Source of the DNA: an uncultured Rhodocyclaceae bacterium | GTDB taxonomy: Bacteria > Pseudomonadota > Gammaproteobacteria > Burkholderiales > Rhodocyclaceae | Assembly (NCBI GenBank): GCA_907163225.1 | Contig: OU015322.1 | Coordinates: forward strand, 1,354,501 to 1,418,500 | DNA: 64,000 nucleotides | Reading direction: 5' to 3' | Position numbers and translations under genes: made by a program | Part shown: piece after piece, positions 1 through 8,058 of the stretch | How the letters are laid out: every line of letters starts with the position of its first letter | Position numbering within the stretch: the stretch's first letter is position 1 | The notes under the pieces: model-generated | Databases searched by the model: none | Told to the model about the DNA's origin: nothing | What the model saw: the letters and a program-made list of their open reading frames with translations, nothing else

Positions 1-236
1 GAAGAGCCCACCGTACTGCGCCCACCGTCATCCGGCAGCATGAAATGGTTCATGCCGCCGATGCCCGAGTCGGAATCCCGGACACAGGCCGCAACGCAAG
101 AGCCGAGCACCGTCACCAGCAAGGCTTCCTGACTGGAAACGAAATACTCACCTGGCAATATTTTCGCAGCTTCCAGGCCAAATTTCCGATCAAAATATCG
201 GTTTGTGGCCAGCGACTCGTCGTAAGGGTGGTGCAC
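1..236 (-). CDS. cheD: Chemoreceptor glutamine deamidase CheD (C-terminus outside window)
   Basis: This is the first 78 codons of CheD, which deamidates glutamines in methyl-accepting chemotaxis proteins and in many bacteria also binds CheC/CheY-P. The visible part begins at a GTG and includes the motif [10 protein letters not shown], which carries the catalytic Cys of the CheD fold, then [11 protein letters not shown], which carries the catalytic His. Both are hallmarks of the family. The GTG start is chosen because AAGGAAAG lies at the right distance upstream and because the preceding cheR ends 12 bases before it. It is the last visible gene of the che operon on the minus strand; the rest of the protein (families are about 160-200 aa) and any cheB lie beyond the edge. 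Confidence 0.9.
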   Translation of the reverse strand, partial: MHHPYDESLATNRYFDRKFGLEAAKILPGEYFVSSQEALLVTVLGSCVAACVRDSDSGIGGMNHFMLPDDGGRSTVGS

Positions 237-248
237 CGATTTCTTTCC

Positions 249-1151
249 TTATCGCCCTTGCGCCAGGGAATAGACCGTTTTTCCCTGAGACTTGAAAAGA
301 TCGGCCGCATGCAGAAAACTTTCTGAATGGCCGGCAAACATCAGCCCATCGGGCTGCATCATCGGAGCAAAACGCGAAAGAATCTTGTACTGGGTTGGTT
401 TATCGAAATAAATCATCACGTTGCGACAGAAAATTATGTCGAGCGGCCCCTTGACCGAATAGCTGGTGTCCAGCAGATTGAGGCGCTGGAACGTCACCAT
501 CTGTTTCAGCTCCGGGCGCACGGAGACAAACCCTTCCTGACTACCCGTGCCGCGCAAAAAAAACTTCCTCAAGCGTTCAGGTGAGAGCTTTTCGACCCGT
601 TCAATCGGATAAACACCTTTGCCGGCAGTGGCCAGTACATTGGTGTCGAGATCGGATGCCACAATGGAAACATGCGACATGTTGGCACCGAAGGTTTCAG
701 CAACCGTGATCGCGATGGAATAAGGCTCCTCTCCGGTTGAAGCGGCTGAGCACCACACCCGAACCGGCCGTTTCGTACCGATTTTACGAAGATGTTCGGC
801 AAAGATCGGGAAGTGGTGAGGTTCGCGAAAGAACGATGTCAGGTTCGTCGTCAAGGAATTGACGAAACGCTCCCATTCATCACCACCACCCCGCTCCAGC
901 ATGTCCAGATACTCGGCAAAGGACGACATGCCGGTAGCACGCAGACGCCGAGCCAGGCGCGAATACACCATATCCTGTTTGACGGGGGATAGCGAAATGC
1001 CGGCATGCTGATAAATCAGCTTGCGAACACGTTCGAAATCCGCCGTTGAAAACACAAACTCACGCGAACTATTGTCACGCGGAGGAAGACTGGCCGGCTG
1101 CGACGAGCGAAGGGTCGATGCCGGCAGTGCGGGCTTTCGCAAATCAACCAT
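249..1151 (-). CDS. cheR: Chemotaxis protein methyltransferase CheR
   Basis: This is an S-adenosylmethionine-dependent methyltransferase that methylates glutamates on chemoreceptors for adaptation. The 300-residue product has the all-helical CheR N-domain (about residues 40-95 here) followed by the Rossmann methyltransferase domain with VWCSAASTGEEPYS (SAM-binding motif I) and FCRNVMIYFD. I chose the ATG at 1151 over an in-frame upstream start at 1169 because a GGGAAGAG ribosome site sits just before it and the receptor gene upstream ends 2 bases away. The partner receptors in this operon end in EWEEF and EWAEF, which fit the pentapeptide tether bound by CheR, so CheR and its docking sites are encoded together. 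Confidence 0.95.
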   Translation of the reverse strand: MVDLRKPALPASTLRSSQPASLPPRDNSSREFVFSTADFERVRKLIYQHAGISLSPVKQDMVYSRLARRLRATGMSSFAEYLDMLERGGGDEWERFVNSLTTNLTSFFREPHHFPIFAEHLRKIGTKRPVRVWCSAASTGEEPYSIAITVAETFGANMSHVSIVASDLDTNVLATAGKGVYPIERVEKLSPERLRKFFLRGTGSQEGFVSVRPELKQMVTFQRLNLLDTSYSVKGPLDIIFCRNVMIYFDKPTQYKILSRFAPMMQPDGLMFAGHSESFLHAADLFKSQGKTVYSLAQGR

Positions 1152-1153
1152 GG

Positions 1154-4100
1154 TCAGAACTCTTCCCATTCATCGTCCAGGCTGGCTGCAAGTGCCGGCG
1201 CTTTTTTGGCTGCGACGCGCTCGGTGTTTGGCGTCGGCGCAGTAGTGTCGCGCAGATTGCGACGTGGTGCATCCAGGCGCGGCTTGCTACCAGTATCTGT
1301 CGTACGGAAGGTGGCTACGGTCTGGGTGAGATGATGCGCCTGCTCCTCCAGGCTTTCCGCAGCGGCGGCAGCCTCTTCAACCAAGGCCGCATTTTGCTGA
1401 GTTACTTCATCCATCTGACTCACCGCCAGGCTAACCTGTTCGATACCTGCGCTTTGCTCACGGCTGGCGTCGGAAATATCGCTCATGATTTTGGCAACGC
1501 GCTTGATACTGGAAACGACTTCTTCCATGGTTTGCCCGGCCTGATCAACCAGTTGGTTGCCGTTTTCAACCTTTTCAACAGAATCGGAGATCAGCTCTTT
1601 GATTTCCTTGGCAGCCGCGGCACTACGCTGGGCGAGATTGCGAACCTCAGTAGCAACGACAGCAAAGCCGCGCCCCTGCTCCCCGGCCCGGGCCGCCTCA
1701 ACTGCCGCATTCAGCGCGAGGATGTTGGTCTGGAAGGCAATACCATCGATGACACCGATGATGTCCGCGATCTTGCCACTCGAGTGGTGGATCGCACTCA
1801 TGGTGTCAACCACCAGGCCAACCACTTCACCGCCCTTGACTGCGACGGTCTGAGCATTGCCAGCAAGCTCATTGGCCTGCCGGGCATTGTCCGCATTCTG
1901 CTTCACCGTACTGGTCAGCTGCTCCATGCTTGAGGCCGTTTCTTCAAGGCTGCTGGCCTGCTGTTCAGTTCGGCTCGACAAATCCTGATTGCCCGAAGCA
2001 ATTTCCTTGGCGGCCGTATTGATTGTTTCAGAGGATTGCTGGATATCTCCCACCAGGGCGCGCAGCTTGGTGACTGTTTCGTTGGCATCGTCGCGCAAGC
2101 GGCCAAACGTACCCTGATAATCGCTGCTCACGGTCTGGGTGAGGTCACCCGCAGCCACCTTCGATAGCAGATCAGCGATCTCGCCAATGGCCGAGCCGCT
2201 GGTTTCAACCAGGCTGTTGATACCCGTACCCAGCTCCTTGTAGAAGCCTTCCAGTGCAGAAATATCCAGGCGCGCCTCAAGGTCACCAGCTGAAGCACGC
2301 GCGATCAGCGCAGCGACGGAGCGCTGCGCGTTCAATTCTGCTGTGCGGTCCACCCACTCACCAACAGTACCCAGGCGCTGACCACGATCATTGACGATTG
2401 GATTGGTGATGACGTTATAGATGCGACGGCCGATATCGAGTTCAGTCTGGCGTGTTCCCTGCAACTCGCGCAAGGACTTGAGCGCTGCTTCCGGATCCTG
2501 ATAAAAACCGCCAATATTGCTGCCAATAAAGCGGTCAACCGAAAAATTCGGCTGCTGTTCGCGCAATCCCGGTTCGATCTGGCGCAATGTAGTCAACAGA
2601 CCCTTGTTGGCGTAGATCACCGTGCCATCATCGTCGGCAATCCGAAGATTGGCTGAAACACAGTCCAGCGCGATACGGATGCGGAGGTTATCGTTGGCGA
2701 TACGATGCGATTCTGCGACGTTGAACCCTTGCTGAATCTGCATGGATTGCAAACCTTGAAGAACCTGTCCGACCTCATCATTCGCGCCAACATCCAGTGG
2801 CGTATCGTATCGACCCTCTGCAAGGTCGTTGAACACCGGCAGCACTTTTTTCTTAAGCGGAACGACGATCAGTTTTCCAATCAGCCAATACAGGAAAGCC
2901 GCTAGCAAGAGCGCCAGCGCCAAGCCGCCTAGCATGACAAAACGACTGACCTGAGCAGAAAGCGCGCGGAATTCTTCGACATACGTACCACCGGCGATCA
3001 ACCACTTGGTATCTGGCAAGGTGTCGAATACGACGATTTTTTCGCGCGCTGCCGTGTCGCCAAGTTCGGCATTGATCCAGGGATAGCTTATTTCGCCGCT
3101 GCCCCGTTCCAGCATTTCACGGATAAATTCGCGTCCGCCAGCATCCTTGGCCGACAGAATATTGGTTCCCTCCTTGGCTGGATGCACGATCAGACTGCCG
3201 TAGTCCTTGCCCGGATTTGCATCGAGCACATAGTAGTAACCACTCTCTCCCACTTTCAAGGCGCGTATCTGCTTCTTCAGCACATCGAGCTCGGTAGAGA
3301 TATCCAGGCCGATAAATGTTGCGCCGATGATTTTTCCGCCTTCGGCAAGAATCGGCGTATAGCTGGTGTAATAAGCCTTCCCGAAAAGGTTGGCGCGCCC
3401 CACATAGGCCTTTCCTGCCAACAAAGCCGCCAATGCCGGGTGCTCCTTGGCCAGATTGGCCCCAACCGCCCGCTCGCCATTTTCCTTCTTGACCGAAGTA
3501 GAAATTCGGGAGAAATCATCTCCTTTTCGGACAAAGATGGTCGCTACCGCCCCCGTTTTCTCGGTAAATCGATCAACCAGCTCAAATTTACCGTTGAGCA
3601 CCTCGCCCCTGGCCAGTTTCAATACGGGCTGCTCTTCCGGCCCATCCAGCACCACCTCATCATGGAACGACATATCAAAGCCACGATTCAGTTGAATGGC
3701 TTCTTTGCGCAGGGACGCGAGATTCGTCTCAACCATCCCGCGTATCAGTCCAACATCATTTTTAAGGGTGTCGCGCCCCTGGATATCAAGTAGCGTGCCG
3801 ACATGGTTGCCCAGCAACTTGGTCGCACCGCCAAGAATGATGCCGAAACCCAACAGGACACCCAGCACAATTTTCTGCGACGAGGAAGCGCCGGAAAACC
3901 AGCGATGCGCGGCGCCAAGGAGGCCGCCAGAAACCACATTGCCGTGGTAAATCTCTTTGCCGCCTGCTTTTTTCTCGCGAATCGCACGGTAGGCGGCATC
4001 AGCATCCGCAATCTGTTGCGGCGTCGCCTTACGACGAACGGACATGTAACCAACGACCTGGCCATTCTCGCGCAAGGGTGTGGCATTGGCCAGAACCCAG

Positions 4101-4378
4101 TAGTGATCGCCGTTCTTGCAGCGATTTTTGACCATGCCCGTCCACGGGCGACCATCCTTCAAGTCCCGCCAAAAATCAGCGAAAGCTTCGGTCGGCATGT
4201 CCGGATGACGAACGATGTTGTGGGGCTGTCCGATCAGTTCGGCTTCGGTAAAACCACTGATGTCAATGAAGTCCTTGTTGATGAATGTAATCTGCCCCTT
4301 CAGATCCGTCTTGGAGACGATAAGGACATGTTGATCCAGTTCAACTTCGACATTCGTCACAGGCAGGTTATTTCGCAT
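1154..4378 (-). CDS. Aer-like chemoreceptor with PAS, Cache-type sensor and second PAS
   Basis: This 1074-residue methyl-accepting protein has, in order: an Aer-type PAS domain (about 10-125) that in Aer binds FAD, a membrane helix (about 170-190), a Cache-like sensor segment (about 195-485, with GYYYVLDANP), a second membrane helix (about 490-512), a HAMP region, a PAS-like domain (about 560-690) and the kinase-control hairpin with tip sequence AFQTNILALNAAVEAARAGE. It ends in EWEEF, a CheR/CheB tether pentapeptide. A cytoplasmic PAS at the N-terminus plus an extracytoplasmic Cache suggests sensing of both redox/energy state and an external ligand; the ligand is unknown. A copy of the dispersed GCGGTCAACC repeat lies inside the second PAS at 2530-2551. 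Confidence 0.9.
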   Translation of the reverse strand: MRNNLPVTNVEVELDQHVLIVSKTDLKGQITFINKDFIDISGFTEAELIGQPHNIVRHPDMPTEAFADFWRDLKDGRPWTGMVKNRCKNGDHYWVLANATPLRENGQVVGYMSVRRKATPQQIADADAAYRAIREKKAGGKEIYHGNVVSGGLLGAAHRWFSGASSSQKIVLGVLLGFGIILGGATKLLGNHVGTLLDIQGRDTLKNDVGLIRGMVETNLASLRKEAIQLNRGFDMSFHDEVVLDGPEEQPVLKLARGEVLNGKFELVDRFTEKTGAVATIFVRKGDDFSRISTSVKKENGERAVGANLAKEHPALAALLAGKAYVGRANLFGKAYYTSYTPILAEGGKIIGATFIGLDISTELDVLKKQIRALKVGESGYYYVLDANPGKDYGSLIVHPAKEGTNILSAKDAGGREFIREMLERGSGEISYPWINAELGDTAAREKIVVFDTLPDTKWLIAGGTYVEEFRALSAQVSRFVMLGGLALALLLAAFLYWLIGKLIVVPLKKKVLPVFNDLAEGRYDTPLDVGANDEVGQVLQGLQSMQIQQGFNVAESHRIANDNLRIRIALDCVSANLRIADDDGTVIYANKGLLTTLRQIEPGLREQQPNFSVDRFIGSNIGGFYQDPEAALKSLRELQGTRQTELDIGRRIYNVITNPIVNDRGQRLGTVGEWVDRTAELNAQRSVAALIARASAGDLEARLDISALEGFYKELGTGINSLVETSGSAIGEIADLLSKVAAGDLTQTVSSDYQGTFGRLRDDANETVTKLRALVGDIQQSSETINTAAKEIASGNQDLSSRTEQQASSLEETASSMEQLTSTVKQNADNARQANELAGNAQTVAVKGGEVVGLVVDTMSAIHHSSGKIADIIGVIDGIAFQTNILALNAAVEAARAGEQGRGFAVVATEVRNLAQRSAAAAKEIKELISDSVEKVENGNQLVDQAGQTMEEVVSSIKRVAKIMSDISDASREQSAGIEQVSLAVSQMDEVTQQNAALVEEAAAAAESLEEQAHHLTQTVATFRTTDTGSKPRLDAPRRNLRDTTAPTPNTERVAAKKAPALAASLDDEWEEF
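2530..2551 (+). repeat. Dispersed GCGGTCAACC/A-tract repeat, copy 1 (inside mcp)
   Basis: Core GCGGTCAACC is followed by an A5 tract at +11. The second tract is missing, so this is one of the less complete copies. It is read as Pro-Asn-Phe-Ser-Val-Asp-Arg on the coding strand, nearly the same peptide as the copy in ccoI although the proteins are unrelated. Confidence 0.55.
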
Positions 4379-4408
4379 CGTTGCTTATCCGTCGAGTCGC
4401 TATGGTTA

Positions 4409-7400
4409 TTAGAATTCGGCCCACTCGTCTTCGCCCGGCGCAGCCAGCGCCGGTACCGAGTCGAAAGAGGTTTTTTTCGGGGTAGCTGCGGTCAACATCT
4501 TGGGAGGCACGCTTTTTCCCCCGGAACGCATGCTCTCAAGCAGGCCGATCACCCTTGCCGAGCGATTGCTAAACTCGCCTGCAATCTGCTCACGTGCCGC
4601 TTGGCTGTTACCAACCATGTGGGTGCGGATGACATCTGCTGCACAACGATGAAAGCCCGCGTGCTCTCCCTTGAGGGCGACATATTGTGTGTTTCCGCGC
4701 AACGAGCGGCCATCACCATGAATCCAGCAACCGAGGGCACACTGGTCATCTCGCCCCACGACAGAGGGATCAAGTTGCTCACCCCCTCCCGTGACGTAAT
4801 CCAGCAGGCGCTGTTTCCATTTACCGTGCGCCGTAATTGCCCCGTCGAAATCAAGTCCGGAGAGATCGGATTGACCTTGAATCACCAATCCGCCAGAGAG
4901 CCGAAATACCGACACTGACTCAGCCAGATTGCGAGCTTGCTCTTCAAGACTTTCTGCGGCAGCCGCGGCCTGCTCGACCAAGGCGGCATTCTGCTGCGTC
5001 ATCTCATCCATCTGGCTGACAGCCAGGCCAACCTGTTCGATACCCGCCGTTTGTTCGCGGCTGGCGTGTGAAATATCGGCCATGATCTTCGCAACGCGCT
5101 GGATGCTGGAAACAACTTCATCCATCGTCCGCCCCGCCTGATCAACCAGCCGACCGCCAGTTTGAACCTTGTCGACGGAGTCTGAGATCAAAACCTTGAT
5201 CTCCTTGGCGGCTGCCGCGCTGCGCTGGGCAAGATTGCGCACCTCCGTTGCGACCACTGCGAAACCCCGGCCTTGCTCGCCGGCACGCGCCGCTTCGACG
5301 GCCGCATTGAGCGCCAATATATTGGTCTGGAAAGCTATGCCATCAATAACGCTGATAATGTCGGAAATCTTGTTTGAGGACTGGTGGATGGCCCCCATAG
5401 TCTCCACAACCTGCCCCACAACTAGCCCACCTTTCTCCGCCACTTGCTGAGCGCTATTCGCTAGTTCATTGGCCTGACGGGCATTGTCTGCATTCTGTCT
5501 GACCGTGCTGGTCAACTCTTCCATGCTCGATGCAGTTTCTTCCAGACTGGATGCCTGCTGCTCGGTACGTGATGAAAGATCCTGATTGCCGCTGGCAATT
5601 TCCTGAGCCGCCGTATTAATTGCATCGGTCGCGCTCTTGATTGAAAAAACGATCTCCTGCAAGTTATCGACTGTCAGATTTGCGTCATCCTTCAAACGGC
5701 CAAGCACCCCTTGATACTCGGTATCAATCTTCCGGGTCAGATCACCCTGAGAGAGGCTGGTAAGCGTTGCACCCAAATCACTCAAAGCACGACTATTCAC
5801 TTCAAGCAGGTCGTTAATACCGGTGGAAATCTGGCGAAAAAAGCCGCTCAGGTTTTCAGCCGCGATGCGTCGCGAAAAGTCACCAGAAGTTGCTGCCGAA
5901 ATGATGCCGTTAACTTCGTTCTCAACGGCCACTTCGGCAGTGCGATCGATCCATTCAACTACAGTTCCAAGACGTTCGTTGCGCTCGTTACTGATCGGAG
6001 ACGCGACCAAACTAAATATCCGCCCGCCGACCGAAATCTGGGCGCGATGCACGCTTTTCAGTGCCCCGAGGAGGTTGCGCTGATGCGCGGGGTTCTTGTG
6101 GAAGATATCGATATTTGACCCGAGGATCGTGCTGGCTCTGAAATTCGGCAAATCCTTGCGGATGTCCTCTTCGGCTGCGCGCATCATTTCCAAGACTGCC
6201 GCGTTGCAGTAGACGACCCCGCCATTGGGGTCAGCGACCATCACACTATTTGAAGAGGAATCCAGAGCCACCTTGATACGCAAAGTCTCGTCTGCAGCCA
6301 TCCGGTCAGCTTCCAGGCGCCCACGAAGCTGGGTTTGCATGTCATCCATCCGCCGCACCATGTGACCGATTTCATCGTTGCCTTCGGCGGAAAGCGGCAC
6401 ATCGAGGCGACCACCAGCAATTTGGTCAAGCGCATTGGCCGCGCTTACTATGGCCCGATTGACACGCCGCAGGATAACGAAAGCCACCGCGGCCGATAAT
6501 GCAACGAGGCCAAGGGTAATCAGCAGGACAAATAGCCGATCTTTTTTAACCCGATCAATGCGCTGCTCCAGCGCCTGGTCAAGAAAGCGCGACCCTTCAT
6601 CGTAAAGTTTGAATGACGTATCAATGGCAGCTGTCGTTTCATCGAAAAACCGAGGCGCTTCATATACCAGCGGATCAGCCTTCAGAATATTTTTGTCTAT
6701 ATTGTCGATAAAAGTTGCTATTCCTGCTTTGGCAGCCCCAAAAACTTCGGTCAGCTTCTGCTTTGCTGATGCATCTGTTGCAAATATGCTTTCCCCATCC
6801 GCTGAAATGCTTTTTTGGCGCATCAGCGCCTCGGAATAGGCGGAAACGATGGCATCACGTCGATTGAGGTCAAGCGATTTCTCAGAAAGGATCACCGACC
6901 CCAAGGCACGGGCCTGCCCCATGCGTTCGGTAGACGGCGGAACCTGGAGAATGGTCAGATCCATTGCAAAATAGCTGACCGGTTCCGGATCCAAAATCAA
7001 GCCCGACTTCTCGGCAACATCATTCATTACATCCATCAGGACATTTATCCTGGCCGTATGCTGTTTGGCGTTCTCTTGCGGAGCGAGGGCTTTGAAATCG
7101 GATTTCAGCGACTGCCAACCAGACTTGAACTCACCCCACAATTCGGGTTTTGGCAGATCGGCCTCGACGCTCGTAATAACTGTATCAGCCTTGGCAATGG
7201 CCTCATCAACGCCAGCACGTGCCTTGTCGGCGCGTGCCCTGAACTCCTCTTTCCCGGAAAGCAGGGCAGTTGATGTTCCGCGATGTTTTTGTATTTCCTG
7301 CAGCACTTGCCTGAGTTCGCGATGAACTGATACCCCCGTCCGCTCCTTCTCGGCCAACGCGATCTGGTCGTTGTAACCTTTGACCAAGGGAACAATGGGT

Positions 7401-7474
7401 ACCGCCAGGGCAATCACGATCACCAACCCCAGCCCCAAGAACTTATTCGCCAATTTCGCAGACTTCATCGACAT
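4409..7474 (-). CDS. Chemoreceptor with PAS and C-terminal CZB zinc-binding domain
   Basis: This 1021-residue methyl-accepting protein has a membrane helix (about 14-34), an extracytoplasmic helical sensor (about 35-310) with RELRQVLQEIQKHRGTS, which looks like nitrate/nitrite-sensing NIT-type helices, a second membrane helix (about 313-335), HAMP, a PAS domain (about 400-510) and the signalling hairpin (NILALNAAVEAARAGEQGR). After the hairpin is a CZB domain (about 868-945) with AHGKWKQRL, CALGCWIHG and HAGFHRC, giving the His/Cys/His/His zinc ligands known from CZB proteins that sense zinc or oxidants such as hypochlorite. It ends in EWAEF, a CheR tether. It sits between cheW and the PAS-receptor and appears to be a tandem relative of the latter. 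Confidence 0.9.
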   Translation of the reverse strand: MSMKSAKLANKFLGLGLVIVIALAVPIVPLVKGYNDQIALAEKERTGVSVHRELRQVLQEIQKHRGTSTALLSGKEEFRARADKARAGVDEAIAKADTVITSVEADLPKPELWGEFKSGWQSLKSDFKALAPQENAKQHTARINVLMDVMNDVAEKSGLILDPEPVSYFAMDLTILQVPPSTERMGQARALGSVILSEKSLDLNRRDAIVSAYSEALMRQKSISADGESIFATDASAKQKLTEVFGAAKAGIATFIDNIDKNILKADPLVYEAPRFFDETTAAIDTSFKLYDEGSRFLDQALEQRIDRVKKDRLFVLLITLGLVALSAAVAFVILRRVNRAIVSAANALDQIAGGRLDVPLSAEGNDEIGHMVRRMDDMQTQLRGRLEADRMAADETLRIKVALDSSSNSVMVADPNGGVVYCNAAVLEMMRAAEEDIRKDLPNFRASTILGSNIDIFHKNPAHQRNLLGALKSVHRAQISVGGRIFSLVASPISNERNERLGTVVEWIDRTAEVAVENEVNGIISAATSGDFSRRIAAENLSGFFRQISTGINDLLEVNSRALSDLGATLTSLSQGDLTRKIDTEYQGVLGRLKDDANLTVDNLQEIVFSIKSATDAINTAAQEIASGNQDLSSRTEQQASSLEETASSMEELTSTVRQNADNARQANELANSAQQVAEKGGLVVGQVVETMGAIHQSSNKISDIISVIDGIAFQTNILALNAAVEAARAGEQGRGFAVVATEVRNLAQRSAAAAKEIKVLISDSVDKVQTGGRLVDQAGRTMDEVVSSIQRVAKIMADISHASREQTAGIEQVGLAVSQMDEMTQQNAALVEQAAAAAESLEEQARNLAESVSVFRLSGGLVIQGQSDLSGLDFDGAITAHGKWKQRLLDYVTGGGEQLDPSVVGRDDQCALGCWIHGDGRSLRGNTQYVALKGEHAGFHRCAADVIRTHMVGNSQAAREQIAGEFSNRSARVIGLLESMRSGGKSVPPKMLTAATPKKTSFDSVPALAAPGEDEWAEF

Positions 7475-7535
7475 CTCCCTACTCAGCGCTTGCGCTTCAA
7501 ATTTTTCTGACTCATTTCAACCCTACCGCCACGGC

Positions 7536-8036
7536 TCACTCGGCAGCGCTATCGATCAATTCCATATCAGCACTGGTCATCAGTCGCTCGATATCGGTGA
7601 CGATCATCATCCGGGTATCAATCGTTGCAAGGCCGAGAATGTATTTGGTATCGAATGTCCCGGAGAAGTCAGGCGCTGGACGTATTTGCGAGCGTGTCAG
7701 CGAAAATACGTCCGAAACACTGTCGACCACAGCACCGATAACCCTTCCGGCCACATTCAGGATGATGACTACGGTAAAGGGCGTGTATTCAACCGTTCCA
7801 AGATTGAACTTGATGCGCAGATCGACAATTGGCACGATGATGCCGCGCAAGTTGATGACCCCCTTTATAAACGGGGGGGCATTGGCGATCAAAGTTGGCT
7901 GTTCGTAACCACGAATTTCCTGCACTTTGAGGATATCAATTGCGTACTCCTCACTCCCCAGAGTGAACGTCAAATATTCGCTTGCCACCAAGTCATCGTC
8001 GCTCATTGCGCCACCGGCATGTGAAATCGCTTCCAT
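7536..8036 (-). CDS. cheW: Chemotaxis coupling protein CheW
   Basis: This 166-residue SH3-like adaptor joins chemoreceptors to the kinase CheA in the signalling array. The CheW fold is recognisable from [22 protein letters not shown], followed by [14 protein letters not shown] and a late [10 protein letters not shown] strand. The start at 8036 is preceded by a strong GAGGAG site. It lies directly after cheA (22-base gap) and before two receptor genes, so receptor, adaptor and kinase are co-transcribed. Confidence 0.95.
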   Translation of the reverse strand: MEAISHAGGAMSDDDLVASEYLTFTLGSEEYAIDILKVQEIRGYEQPTLIANAPPFIKGVINLRGIIVPIVDLRIKFNLGTVEYTPFTVVIILNVAGRVIGAVVDSVSDVFSLTRSQIRPAPDFSGTFDTKYILGLATIDTRMMIVTDIERLMTSADMELIDSAAE

Positions 8037-8058
8037 CTCTTGCTCCTCGATTCAGCCG

